Assembly (NCBI RefSeq): GCF_000224145.3 | Contig: NC_020166.2 | Location: 6,495,632-6,559,631, forward strand | Source: Ciona intestinalis | Taxonomy: Eukaryota > Chordata > Ascidiacea > Phlebobranchia > Cionidae | Length of the DNA stretch: 64,000 nt | Direction of reading: 5' to 3' | Shown here: one piece after another, positions 11,630-24,544 of the stretch | Layout: each line of letters begins with the position of its first letter | Numbering within the stretch: the stretch's first letter is position 1 | Notes under the pieces: generated by a model | What the model was told of the DNA's origin: nothing | The model's database searches: none | What the model saw: only the letters and a program-made list of their open reading frames with translations | Program-made: the position numbers and the translations under genes

Positions 11630-13720
11630 ATGGATTCTGTAACTGAACCAAAGCAACAAAGTTTACCTGCAATTGCAGTGACAGTCATTGCTGGGTTACT
11701 AATCTGGGTGCTGTTGTCATTCTTTAGGAAGAAGGAAGTAAAAGGTAAAGTTTAAACAAAACTTATGTAACATCATAACTTTTAATTTCTTATTATGTAT
11801 ATTCAGACAAAGATGAACAAATCAATGAAACAAAACCAAATGAAAACACAAGCAACGTGAAAACTGGGAATAAAAAGGCGAAACATCAGAGGTTCCTCAA
11901 GAAACCTTCATTTGTGAACTTCACACATCCTTATCTGCATGTTACACTAAAGGTATTTATTAAAACTGCATGTCTATTGTCTTCTCTACATAAGCTAAAG
12001 CTAGGCAAGAGAAATTAGTATTAATATTGACAACTACATTCAGGGCCACAGTGGAAAGGTTTTGGGTTTGGATGCGAGCATCAATGGGAAGTACATGGCA
12101 TCATGCTCCGATGACAGAAGCGTGAGGTTATGGAGCGTCAAAGATTTTGGTTCTGGTAACAAATGTGTGCGAGTCAATGTGGAGTTCGATCATGCAAGAC
12201 AAGCTCGTTTCAGTCCAGACTCCAGGTGAAAAATCAAATTAATGCTTGTTTGTTATTTAAGTTTATCCATAAATATGGCATATCCATAAATTTTCTTCTT
12301 GGTTTGCTAAACAAAACAATAAAACATTACTATTAAAAATGGCTCAACAATTGCTTTTTAAATTAAATGAATTTCTCTTGAAGTTTTTTAAAAATATAAA
12401 CTCTGATTGCATCTAATCATTGTGTATTATTTCATATCAGAGCCTTCATTGCTGGTCTTGCTGTTGAAAACACAGTTCGTGTTTTTAAACTTGGTAAGAA
12501 AGATGATGGCGTGACAACCTGCATCCCCATAGAAGAAGACTTTAAAAAATATAACCAGTAAGCTGTTGTTTTTGGACTAGTTTTAATGTTGAAAGTAGAC
12601 TGATTATAAAGAGATTGTTGTTGATAGGGCTGAGCTGTTAAATATTGGAGTTGGTGCAACATCAAGTGGGGGAAGTTATGTGATGACTGCATACAAAAAC
12701 ACAACGATCATGGTACGTAACTTGAAGGGAGATATTCTTCATACCATCAACACAAACCAAGGAAATAACAATCATGCTGCTGTGTCTCCGTGTGGAAGGT
12801 AAGGTGTTATGTGGTAACATATGATGAAACTATGATTCGAAATAATATTTTCTGGTTAGATTTGTGGCATCTTCTGGTTGGACACCTGATGTTAAAGTAT
12901 GGGCCGTCAACTTCACACGCTCTGGTGATTATAAGGATGTGACACGAGCATTTGAACTGAAAGGTCACACTACTTCTGTTTGGTCGTTCGATTTTAACAA
13001 TGATTCAACAAGGTATGTTTATGAATAAGGCTTTGCAATGCTTACTATAACTAACTGTCTGTTATTGAAGCTAACCTGCTTTATAGAATGGTAACCGTTT
13101 CCAAAGATGGCTCTTGGAGATTTTATGACACAAGGGTGGAATACGAGAAAGGTCAAGAACCCTACTTGTTAAACTCGGGAGAATTCTGTATCACTGGTTG
13201 TTCCGTTGATGTTGATTATTGCATCGTTGCTTTGTCCCCAGATGCAAGAGTTGCTGCTGTAGCTTGTATGAACAACATCACTGTCTTCTCGACTGCAACA
13301 GGTGGCTTGTAATAAGATTTAAAAACAAAATACTTGTTAATTTATTTAATGTGTTCTATTATATTAATAGCTTATTGTTGTATTTTAAAGGCGAAGTTGA
13401 AGTGGAATTCACGGAAGTTCACTCTGAAATAATATCTTCCTTGATATTTGACATTGCTGGAAGATACATTTTGTCTTCCGGAGACAAGTAAGATTTTATC
13501 AAAAATAATAAGCCAAAATAAAAACTACAAAAAAAATGACCAATTTCTTAATTACAGGCACATCCGTATCTTTCACAACACTCTGGGGTATAAAGAAACG
13601 ATACGAGAGTTAGAAGACAAGATTAAACCTCTACCATCTGCATCCACCACAAGGGAGAGATACCAGAAGCAAATTAATGAAGCAAAAAAAGCTCTCGCTG
13701 CCATTGACAAAAGCAGTTGA
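11630..13720 (+). CDS. TBL2: Transducin beta-like protein 2 (WD40, ER-anchored)
   Basis: Nine exons: 11630-11744, 11807-11952, 12044-12225, 12441-12557, 12628-12798, 12860-13012, 13087-13301, 13391-13487, 13558-13720, giving 452 residues (human 447). The N-terminus has one hydrophobic segment (about residues 14-33) followed by basic residues, matching the ER membrane anchor of TBL2. WD40 repeats follow, with visible GHSGKVLGLD, SCSDDRSVRLW, GHTTSVWSFDF and SKDGSWRFYD blocks. The C-terminal KETIRELEDKI and KQINEAKKAL helices are also typical. In vertebrates TBL2 binds PERK and supports the ER stress response. The splice phase is consistent at every junction. The start lies just after a pyrimidine-poor AATAG, which could be a trans-splice acceptor. 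Confidence 0.94.
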
Positions 13721-14140
13721 TAATATTTGCTGAAAATAATTTATTGCACACACTAAGTAGAATGAATTTAAAATTGTTGAAATTTGTAGTAATTGTTAGA
13801 GTCACGGTGTGTGAAAGTTAATTAAAGCAATGTCTTGTTTAGTTGGCAATACATACAATTAGGTATCTGGTATATCTTAGTGCAATAAAACACTTTTGCT
13901 CAATTTGTATCATTTGATTACAAATACGCATTTAAAGACAGAACCTAAAATCCTACTTTTGTTTAAAATATTAAAAAAAAATTAGAGGTTTGGTAGAACA
14001 CCTAGTTCTATCCAACTGTTCACATAAATGCAAGCTTCAATTTGTTTTTATCGATATGGAAAAGAAGGTTCATTAAATACTGCACAACCTGAACAAAGGA
14101 ACCACAGCACAGTGACAAACCAAAAGCAACTGATCTCTCA
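13721..14140. other. Convergent 3' UTR region of TBL2 and CIAO2A
   Basis: This AT-rich stretch contains an AATAAA at 13884-13889, 164 bases after the TBL2 stop, as the likely polyadenylation signal. The rest probably holds the CIAO2A 3' UTR. No gene was seen. Confidence 0.55.
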
Positions 14141-15476
14141 TTAGTCTGGTTCCTTAATGCAGTTCTCAACCATTTTTCTAATGTTAGGATTTTCCATTGC
14201 TGCAGCAATCCGTTCCTTATCATTAATTTGCTTGTTAACTGTAAACAATAATTGAGCAAAGCTCTGGAATATGCAAAATAACATGGTCAAACGTGCAGAT
14301 TGCCAACCTCATGTTCATTTATATGATATCTTTGTTTCAATTTAAACTTAAAGTTGAGTTATTTGTAACATATGGTACGAGAGCCTGATATTATTCCCTA
14401 AATGTTTAAGAAAATGTATTATTTTTAGAACTATCTCTAACAGTGTAATGATTATGCAAAACATAACAACAAAATACACACTGCTATGCTTTGTACACAA
14501 AACTTAAAAGATTACAGTTCTGATGCTGGTTAGTAAATCAAAATGGGTAAAATTTCACAAACTTCCACATGCAACACATTTTTAAGGGTTACCTTCATCT
14601 TCTGTGTTATGGGATCCTTCCTTTACAAAAACTCTTATTTTATGAGTGGTTGGTAAAGTACGTTGTAGTTTAACATGGAGACACAGTCCTATCAAAGTGG
14701 CCAATGAACAGTGCTTGATCGTTGGCCTGCAAACATAAAGCAGTTTACTTACTTTGTCAGAAGTAAACACAACCAAAAACAGAATAAACAAAATTGCAAA
14801 AACTTGTAACAGATTTAAATATTTTGACAACAAAGCTTAGTGCTAGTGAAGAATTATGTATATCATTACAGATTAGATTAGTGTTTCAGAGGTAAAGTTA
14901 ACAGTTAATAGCAGATAAAGGATTATTTAATAGCACCCTTTTATCGGCATACTATAAAATAATATAATAGCAACTTTTTTTAAAATAATATAATAATAAC
15001 TTTAAATTGTCTCTTCAATTATGGTAGAAAAGATTTAAAAATATTACAGCAGCCAGGATATAGCGACAAATTAAACAGTAGTTAAAACATGCTTACAGTT
15101 AAAAACATGTGCAAATTTATTTCAAATAAGTGTGGTCGCTACACCATAGCAGACAAGGAGCCATTTATGTTTAATTATTATCAAGTTATGTTTAAGAAAA
15201 AAGTCTGTAAAATCTTATATATATCTATAAAAATGAATAACATGTGTTGGTCTGATACCTGAATTTAACTTCCACATTACATCTGTGGTTCTCTGATGTC
15301 TTTACAGATACACCTTCCTCATAAACAACGTCCAAGTCTTCTAAAGAACCAGGTTTTTCAGGATCTTTGATGGTACGGATAATATCTGTCAAATTTAACA
15401 TGCGGTTTTAGTATTGAGGCACAAGACATAAATACACACTCAGCTCACCATATATTGTTCCCTCGTAATCTTCCAT
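14141..15476 (-). CDS. CIAO2A: Cytosolic iron-sulfur assembly component 2A (MIP18 family)
   Basis: Four minus-strand exons (15476-15449, 15385-15259, 14726-14593, 14238-14141) encode 128 residues with consistent phases. The product matches the DUF59/MIP18 family (FAM96A) along its length: [20 protein letters not shown], then the signature [18 protein letters not shown] with the conserved Cys near residue 58, then [19 protein letters not shown]. The ending IKEPD resembles the LEPD end of human CIAO2A more than CIAO2B, which is why that paralogue is preferred. The protein acts in the cytosol in the targeting complex that delivers iron-sulfur clusters, with CIAO2A specialised for IRP1 in mammals. 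It lacks the N-terminal extension of the human protein. It is convergent with TBL2. Confidence 0.92.
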
Positions 15477-17039
15477 GATGTTAATGATTAAGAATACGAA
15501 CAGATTGACATAAAACGTCTGCAAACGTCTTCTCTCATTACATCATTGTAAACAGATTTCAATATTCTCCACAATAAACAAAAACCACCCAACTGTGAAA
15601 TTATAGAAATGTTAAACAAGTTCCCCAAAACAAAATAAACCAACATATATATATTTCTAAACAAGTTTAATTTATACAATGAGACTACCACCAAACAACC
15701 AATACTTACTTTACAATCGTTTAACTTTATAGTGGTGACTTATTCATGCGAACGACTAACCGCTTTACTTCCAAATACCCTTTCTCTTTGGCATAGCAGT
15801 CAATTTGGCGTAGTTTAAAACGTTCAACTCGAATTATGCAAGTAATTAACAATAGATAAAAATTAAATCTAACTCTGTCGAAACCGCAGACGTGTATGAC
15901 TTGCGGCTACGCATCTTTTATACACCTATATATACACCTACGTGCTTCTACGAGCTGAAGTGAAATCTGTTTCATCCATCCGCATGATAGAGTGTCTGCT
16001 TTAAAGTTGGCAAACAAATACAACACATAGAAAGAAATGATAGATCTACCAAATCAAACACTGCACACCCGAAATGTGTGGTGACGCTGTCTTAATTCAA
16101 AAACCATAAGCTCGCCGGTAATTAAATATCACATGGCTTAATATTTGGAGTGTTCAAAGTTCAGTTCATAACATCAAAACAGGAGAGGTCATTGACACAA
16201 AGAAAACAGACCGTTGGCCACTTAGCTATTACCGCAATACTTAATTAAACTCTATCTATTTTAGTAACCGATATCTTCGCATTACCCAAATGAAGATACA
16301 CAACGCCTGTATGTTGGATTATAAGAACATGTATACAGTGTCATTCTGCACGCAACAATATCTGACCAAACCATTTGCCTCAGTTTAAATTGTTGCTAAT
16401 AGGTGACCTATAATATACTGTCAATGCAGTCTTAACCGTTTGTTTTTGCAATTCAACAATGTACTTAAACCGGTGTAATGAGATTGAGCACATTGAGTCG
16501 CACTTCCTCACGAATATACAAGATGACGTAATAGCCAAGGGATTGCACAACAGGTACATAAAACAAATTTACCCGAACAGCGAGTAGCTTAAACAGTTTA
16601 ATTAATATTGAGCGCAGTTGATTTGTACTTTGGACAGAAAATAATAATACAGCATATGTTGGAGTACCATTTGGAAATCAGTATCATATTTAAGTCATAA
16701 TAGTAAAAATGTGTACCAGAACAAATTGGTGGAACTAAGTCAGATAGTACAGTATTAGATCTCTTTACTGAATGTTGCAGGGTGTAAAATTGAGATCATA
16801 GACATGCGAACACGGACCCATAATTGTGTCGGCAGAAACATCGATATTTTTTTTATAGAATTTAGTAATAAAAAAATTTCTTGGTTTAGTAAAAAAACGA
16901 ATATGTAAATAGGCCGATCTTGCGCATTTGTTGTTGTGTTGCCATGTATCCTTTTATCAAAAAAGTCATTAATATTTATATATATGAGTATATGAGTATA
17001 CCAAATATTGCTTAGAAAGTAGGGGCAAGATTGAAGACC
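15477..17039. other. Gene-free region upstream of CIAO2A
   Basis: The first few hundred bases should contain the CIAO2A promoter. The remainder has no coding exon that I can support. Open frames here are short and end in AT-rich runs. Confidence 0.5.
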
Positions 17040-17043
17040 TTTC

Positions 17044-17176
17044 AAATTATTTTCTCGTCCCACTTATAAAACCGTATCCTCACGACTTCCGTAGACCGTT
17101 GTTAATTGTTTAAAACATGACAGAATATTTGGATATTATGTGCTAAATGTGTCCTAACTACCCCCTCCCTACTATA
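17044..17176. mobile_element. 5'-truncated MITE copy
   Basis: The right two thirds of the family is present: TTTTCTCGTCCCACTTATAA, ACCGTTGTTAATTGTTTAAA, GATATTATGTGCTAAATGTG and the end CCCCCTCCCTACTATA. The left terminal repeat is absent. Confidence 0.65.
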
Positions 17177-17339
17177 CAAATAATGACATACATATGCTGC
17201 ATCATGTTATAGATATACAACATAAAAGGCTTACGAAAATGCATAATCCTAAATGCAGCACCAAGCGCTCCGCTTGTTGCTGGCTTCCTTTTTGATACAC
17301 AGCCGGGGGGGGGGTAACATGTTTTATTTATCTTTTTTT

Positions 17340-17431
17340 GGCCCAGTTGGTATAATAAACAAAGAGCAACCCCGCGATTCTAAAATAACAATATTAATTG
17401 TTTAAACACGATTAAAAAAATATGGGTTAAA
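17340..17431. mobile_element. MITE fragment abutting a complete copy
   Basis: GTATAATAAACAAAGAGCAA, CGCGATTCTAAAA and TTAATTGTTTAAACACGATT match internal blocks of the same MITE. The fragment runs directly into the complete copy starting at 17432, as if one copy landed in another. Confidence 0.45.
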
Positions 17432-17588
17432 AGTAGGGTGGGGGAAGATGGGACACTGTTGACACATAATAGCAAAATATCCTGTCGTAAGAATGTGGTT
17501 TTATAATTCTTTGAAAGTTTTTTGTTTACTACCAAATTGGACGGGAAAATAGAATGAAAAGGTGTCCCATCTTCCCCCACCCTACTAT
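17432..17588. mobile_element. MITE copy with well-preserved terminal inverted repeats
   Basis: This 157-bp element starts AGTAGGGTGGGGGAAGATGG and ends CCATCTTCCCCCACCCTACT, a perfect 20-bp inverted pair. It has no coding capacity. It is the best reference copy in the window for the family, with other copies at 2501, 5381, 17044, 17904, 18081, 36505 and 56483. Confidence 0.9.
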
Positions 17589-17903
17589 AATATAGAAGTG
17601 GTATATCGGTATCATTTTACCCCAAAGTAACATAGAGGTCATGTCCATAAGTAGTAAGTACGTCATCCTTTTTAGGAAAACGGTTGAAATTGTTTGTTAT
17701 GGTTAGTATGCGTGAACTTCGCATTTCAACTTAAAGTTCAATATTAAATGCTTTGCTGTGTGGTAGGGTACGGACAGCAGGTTTAACGAATTCCCCAACT
17801 TGTCACATATTTATTCAGCAATAAATTAAGCAACATGTGATCTGTGTTTTCCTAAGCCTCTAGTCACCACCGCAAATATTCGTAATTAAACTGATTCCAT
17901 TTC

Positions 17904-18070
17904 AGTAGTGTGGGGTAAGATAGGACACGTTTTCATTCCCTTTTCCTGGCACTTTTAGCAGTAGACAGACAACGGGTATTTACACAATTATTTAATCGTA
18001 ACCACGCGACTCTAAAAAACGTTACTAATTGTTCAAGCACGATTATGAAGATTTCCCATCTTACCCTACT
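17904..18070. mobile_element. Diverged MITE copy
   Basis: It starts AGTAGTGTGGGGTAAGATAG and ends CCCATCTTACCCTACT, with internal CGCGACTCTAAAAAACG and CTAATTGTTCAAGCACGATT blocks of the family. It is more diverged than the neighbouring copies. Confidence 0.65.
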
Positions 18071-18080
18071 GAGTACTATA

Positions 18081-18278
18081 TAGTTGGTTGGGGGAAGATG
18101 GGACATTTTCATTCTATTTTCTCTTCCCATTTGGTAGTAAACAAATAACAAGCAATGAAAGAATTATAAAACCGTATCTTTACAACTCCCGTAGCCGTGT
18201 TGTTAATTGTTTAAAACATAAACAAGATGTTTTATTATTCTGTGCGAAAGGTGTCTCATCTTCCCATCAGAACTATTA
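18081..18278. mobile_element. MITE copy
   Basis: It starts TAGTTGGTTGGGGGAAGATG and continues through CATTCTATTTTCTCTTCCCA, TGGTAGTAAACAAATAAC, AATTATAAAACCGTATC and TTGTTAATTGTTTAAAACAT. It ends near TCATCTTCCCATCAGAACTA, where the right repeat has decayed. Confidence 0.75.
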
Positions 18279-21200
18279 GTTTCAGAAATCACGGTTACCT
18301 TGAGAAACCGCACGTAGGCAGTAGTGGAAAGTAAATAGATAAGTTTGTTGGTACATCTAGCATGATTACGACTGTTTAGTTGTGTATGGTTGTTCGACCA
18401 TGATAATACGTGGGCGTATACGTATCTTCAATCACATTCCGTAATCGTAAATGCTCAATTGCATACCTTTGTAACAACGAATAACACATCAAACAAAGTA
18501 ACACAATTCACTATATTAAACAACGCGAGCAGTTTCTTCTTAAAGCGAAGTAAGCCGTCGTCGCTCTATGTATACAATAGGTTTGAATGCATTTGCAGCA
18601 TTTTACGACCCTGGTACCAAGCCACGGCTGGTTCTGTTCATGCATCCCGGATATTTGCACTGGAATATATAACTGCTGGATCCACCCATAGGCATTAACG
18701 CTGAGTGGTGATAAACAGAGGCATAGGCATGCTTGGTGCAGCCACATGTTTCCCGCCCATTGAGAACATGTTTAGTTAAAAATAAGCATCAGTTGTTTTT
18801 GTTCATATAGTCATCCAGAAAAGATATTTTATTGATATTTCTGTTGTCAATTATACTCGTGTTGACATCTTTAATAGGATATAACAAGATGGCGAGATAG
18901 TTAACTTACGATTCGTGAGACAAACAAATGTAAAGACAAACAAAATTCGTGAGACAAACAAAAATGACGATTATTGTCGCTATTCAGTTTTAGCATAGAT
19001 ATAACAATTATTCTTCATAGTTTACAAGCTTGCCGGGCGAGTTTGTATTTTAGCTTTTGTTACTTAAAGAAGTAAAATGTATATTCATTCGCTGATAGAG
19101 TTTAGACAGTCATTTTAGACAGTGTCTGAGTCCGGTTATAATTTGTTTCGGAAACGCAGTGTCTTGTCGATCAAGATAATGCTCGGTAAATTTTGCTGGT
19201 CATCCTATGTCGCTGATTAACACCAGTCGGTCTAATAACCAGCAATGAAATGTTCACGCAGCGACAAATCAAGGCGCCTTCTTACTTGTTTTAAAAACCA
19301 CTGCACGTTAAACCCGACGCTTACGACTCCAATTAAACGAATAATTACCAGCGTTACTTCCAAGTCAGGGCGATTTAGGCCTCACCCGTAGATATGGCCG
19401 AAGACACACACTCCGCCGATAATTAATCGACGTAATAGCGGTTTAGCGAAGCGGTTAGCAGGCAACAATACCAAAGACAAATTGGGCCAAAGTGAGCGGT
19501 GCCAGGTTTTACGCGTCGCCAGTAACGACCGTGCCAAGTACTGGTGACCTTGTCGTTGGGCTATTACAGATTCAGGTTCTTGCTCGTAAGTTTAACTGGG
19601 TCTTCAGGTTCTTAAGCGAACACCGTGACGATCGTAAATATAAATATGATTAGAAATACAAACTGAACGTGCCGTATAAAATGTTGTTATGATCCAGAAA
19701 AGTCCAAAGGGCTTCTTTTTATAGACATTTTTAAATATAGGTGTCTATAGCGATATATAGACAGCCAATTCAACATTGCGCAATTTAAACAAACAAAGCT
19801 TCGTCGGAATGCAGTCGATTGAGGTTGACAATCGTAAATGAACTAAAATTCCTGCCGAAAACGAGGTACAGACTCGTCAACACTTACCAATCAAACCGTT
19901 GTATGTAAAACAAAGTAATTTGGCACAAATAGTGCATGTTCTGACGTTGGCTATAAGTCTTTAACAGCAAACAAAATTTATATATATATTAGAAGGAGCG
20001 TTATGTCAATTTGGTCTATATAAGCTTCATTCACACATTTCACAAGTGCGGTTATTGTATATTGACTTTAACAGTGTCGTGTATAACACCTCCGCTCTTT
20101 AGCTACCAGTTAATAGTGATTGTACTGTGACGTACTTAAGGCCTACTTTATTTGAAATTATAGGGATAATTATAGTCCGTGCTTTAGTCAAAAGGCTCCT
20201 TAAATGTACAGCTTTGAGCTATCGCACAAAACGTTACGTTTTGACATCACGGCAGTGTTCCAACTGACGGAAACGTGCGTGCACGTGCGCAAGCTCATTA
20301 AGTCGCTGAGAATTGTGTAGAAAGTTCCGCGTAGATAAATCAGACGCTTATTGCCCTGGAAAATGTATCGATGACACGAATTTGGAACGAAGTCGGCGTT
20401 TTCCTGCGAGAAAACGGCTGTAGCACTCCCAAGCTGGACATAAAGGTCACAGGTGCAGGGAGTCACGTGCAAACGCCGCAAGTATAGTTCCGGAGTGACG
20501 TCACAAGCGAGAGAAAAGAAACTAATCAACCTCAGGTTCACACGATTTGTGCTTCTTGCCCTATAACCGAGCCTAGCATCCACGGTCTACTTTTGTTCTG
20601 TCATTTGTCGCAATAAACGGCAATTAGGAGCTATTATTCGAGCGAATGTGACTTACGTGGGAAAGGGTGCGGAATCCAGAATCGTGATCAATACACTTGC
20701 TTGGTTAATTTTAAACGTGATGTAATGGGTAAACTGCGGGAGCAAAACTGCGCCGTAAAATAAGTAAGCAAATAGTGAACACGTTTCCATGAAGAGCCAT
20801 ATACCGCCTGTCAGTATGCAGCTCTGGTGTTACGAACCCCCATGTTGTCGTATCATAGCAACAACAACAACATGAAACATTCCAATTCAAACGTAATGCA
20901 TGTCAACACTTCGGACTAAGGACACGCGGGATTTTGTGGGAGTAAACACGAAGAACTCACTCAAAGTTAAGTTATGTAATTCGGAATTTACTTGTTAAAA
21001 ATGTTATATTGCGTTTCTGAATACCACGGGTGCCATTAAAAAACTTTTAAATAATTTTTACCAGTTCCCCTCTTTCCCCGCTTATACTCACAAAGTTACA
21101 TATTCTTTAATCTTAACAAAGAAATGACAATACATTTGGTTTGTCGGTACATTCCATTTGCGTTGAATAAAAACCGACTCTGAACTTTTGTGTTTGGAAT

Positions 21201-24200
21201 ATGACGAAGCAAACAGCTGTATACCCTTCGTGTTTGAATTGTGAGACTAGTCCTATACCTCTACAATCGTGTGTCGAATTCCTTGCAGTTCAAATCCTAC
21301 TTATTTGCGGAGCAATAAATCGCGACTCGCTGCGATTTGTTCAAATCATTGAACACGGTGACATCACGAAACAAATTTTCTCCCTGCAAGGAGAAAGTAA
21401 AAGACAAGCTTCGCATATATTCCAACTATTCTTAGTGCTTATCCCTTACCATAGTTAAGCATACAAAGTCTGTACATATCAAGAGGTATTTCATTTATTC
21501 ACATAGTTTGCTGATGGTATCTTAACAAATTGTACGCCATGTCGTTTATATTCCGCCGGTATAAGGCGTTGTTATACTTCTGATATCTAACCTTTTGTGC
21601 GTTTTTACACAACAATGCATGGTTTTTAGTGGACCGGTTGTGATCACTTAGGGCATATGTTAAGTGCACCCGCCAGCAAATAGCAAATAGAGTCAAATAT
21701 AAAGGGACGTATTTTGACGTCACGAGCAAATGGGAACCTTTTGGTGTAACTTAAAACCGATCCTACCCCAATTTTTTTTTAGCTTAACCAACAGAAACAG
21801 CTTTTAATATTCTGCAGACGTCATTTGAGCGTCATTGCTTCCCTAGCGTTTTAATAACCGTTTCAATGACCGGTTAACTACCTATATTGAAATCAACACT
21901 CCGTAAGGGTATTGGTAATAATGAGCTAATTGAAACCCGGTGGGCGGGAAATAGTGGTACAGTTTACAGCTGGGCTCGAACGTATTTACGTTCATAGGTA
22001 TAAACTTATACTACTCGTTAAACGTAGTTCGAAAATTTACCGATATAGGTTTTACGTAAACAATACTATATATAGATGATTTTTTCCATCGCTTACTACT
22101 CTTGTGAGATAATGTCTTAATTGCAAAGGACACCACACTGTTTAATAGCGGGTTCAGCTTAAACGACATTGTCTTGGGAGGAGATTAGAACGGTTGAAGT
22201 CGCCAATAACAACCCATTACCAGGATACAAAGACAAAGGAGTTCAGTTAATCGAGGCTATTAATGAGAAATGACTTCACTTGACGCTTATCCCCGTGTTA
22301 CTTAGCGAAGAAGTCAGCATAGGTGGGTGAAAAAATAAACGAAGACTCGCAGTGAGCGGTAAGGCAAAACAAAGTTATAATTATTGTGAACGAACAAAAC
22401 TTAACAGCTGATCAAACGTTTTAAACACAGGCCTAAGCAACCAACTCATGTATTACAAAGTTGCATTACAGGTAGCCAGTTATTAAACCTTAGTTGTGGC
22501 GACTGTGTAGATTAATCTCGATTTTCTTCCCGGATTAGGTCGATCGTCAGACGCCGCAATGTTCGCGCAGAACAATCTGGTGTAGCCAGTGTAGAGTTTG
22601 TTCTAACATGTCATTTAAGACAGTACAGCATACGACATATAAGCTATATATATTAGTTTTATGGGCAATGCTGCAAACATTGGATAAAAGCCATGATACG
22701 CCTAAGGTATATCTGCGCTAAGAGTAAAGGATCCGGGGTCACGGGTTATGATATTTGGTGGTCGCGGTAGAGAGGTGTGTTGATTATATTTAACGAAACG
22801 TCAAAGGACGGGAACGAAATGAACTTCTATACGCCCGACTTTCCCACACAATGTCAATAACCTTTGAAAACCAGTCAATACCCGAAGTAACGGAAACGAG
22901 TCGTTGTGGTCGCACGAGCATTTGGTTTCCATAAAAATTTCTAATCAGGGCCCATCTGTATAATAAGCAGATACCCATGTACGTGGTCGCGAGCGTATAA
23001 AATTCGCGAGTATATAACCAGCTTGCAATGCGAGATTTCATCAGTCGTCTCGACACCGGCTCGCGTGCGAAACGGACTTAGCGAAGTTCAAGGCTGGCAG
23101 GAATTATAGAAATTGGTTGAATGAATATGAATTGATTTATTATGTATGTTAAGGTAGTCGTATAGAATGCTTATTACCCCTGTTTTCAAATAAGGTATTG
23201 CTGTTGTTTTCGCATACGTCAAAGTTCTGCGTGGGGCACAGTGCATTTTTATTAAACAAGGTTTTGTTCTGTAGTTGTAATAATGCGAAGAAGCTTTTTA
23301 AACAGGTGTCGCAATAACTGCGTTTATTAGCACCGCCGTACGCGTAGATCGAGTAGCAGCGTGCTTCAGTCTTGGAGTCGCTATTTACGCACACGACAAA
23401 CAAGGCGATGTCAGTCATCGCAAACAGAGGTTGCGACAGGACCAGTAAATGAAGAGTTCTCAGGAAAGGGTTCGAGGTAGTGCTGCACAGGCAGTGTGGC
23501 ACCAAAGGGGAAAAAATACCTGCAGTTGGTCGAAACGTTAGGCGAACACAACTTTAACACGCCGAAAGGACGCGTTGGAATATCGAAAAAATAGTCTCAT
23601 TGTTGAGTTAGAAAAGATTAGTGGTAAATGTTTTTCGGCACTGAAATATTTCGTCATAGTAGTAAGGGCAAGTCCTGTCTAGATGGCGTATCCACGGGAG
23701 TTTATTGTGACAATCTTCTTCAATAATGTGGGAAACTTTCGGAAATTGTTCAACCGGCTCCGTTTAATTAGACTGCTAGAAAAGGCCTGCTGTGCTCTGT
23801 TCCTCGCACTAGACTAGTTACTGTTTTTGAAAACGATCGACTCCAGCATTGCTGTCCTTGCGGGAAACCTGTGCTCCACGTTCCGCCGGGGGAAAAATGC
23901 TCGCGGCATCGCTCAGTCGACAGTGAACTCGGATTAAGCCAGACGTATCGAACAGACACTTATCAAACACGAAACTCGCTCGGCAAATTTTACCGACCGC
24001 AAGAGTACCCTCGTTATTATGCGATACTTAGGAATTATTAAGCTCAGATCGGAGACAATAGATCGAGGGCGGAGTAATGGTTTAAAACAAACAGCCCGGC
24101 CAGAATAGCTTACATATGTGAAGTGGACTTCTTTACGTCAGTCTTTGTAAGTGTACGGGTTTATGACAGATCAAATTTGGTCTGACATATGCAAACACTG

Positions 24201-24475
24201 TGACGTGTGCGTTTTATCTCAATAAAACAATAATTTGTCAGCTCTTGGAATCGAGTGCAGTTTCAGTTTGTTATGAGGCGGTCATTTAATCGCACTACTA
24301 TTGTTGTTTCTCAGGTTCCGACGTGTTTAGGTTTGACTGGATAAACCCCGTGCAGGGCCGCAGACAAATTATTTACACAGAAGCGGCCGCGACGGAAGTT
24401 CGTGGAAAACGTAAACAACAGCAAGCAGGATTTGATTTGACGGTGGAAGAATCGGTCGTGTGCGCTGTGGATTAC
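18279..24475. other. Long gene-free region upstream of the FGF gene
   Basis: About 6.2 kb without a supportable exon on either strand. It is noticeably less AT-rich than the introns of HBS1L and is largely free of recognisable repeats. The longest frames (for example 20200-20583, minus) show no motif, splice context or family match. In a compact ascidian genome such a stretch next to a developmental signalling gene is most simply read as regulatory DNA; this is inference. Confidence 0.5.
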
Positions 24476-24483
24476 TATAAATA
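24476..24483 (+). promoter_or_regulatory. TATA box upstream of the FGF gene
   Basis: TATAAATA lies 62-69 bases before the proposed ATG on the coding strand, placing a start site near 24506-24510 and giving a short 5' leader. Confidence 0.6.
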
Positions 24484-24544
24484 GCACTGTAAATACGAGA
24501 GCGACTGTTGCACGGACTATATACTGCCGAATCTGCAGGCCAGG

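Noticed and set aside
20200-20583. A 127-codon minus-strand frame in the region upstream of the FGF
   Set aside because: No family, motif, splice context or neighbouring exon; chance open frames are expected in this less AT-rich stretch.
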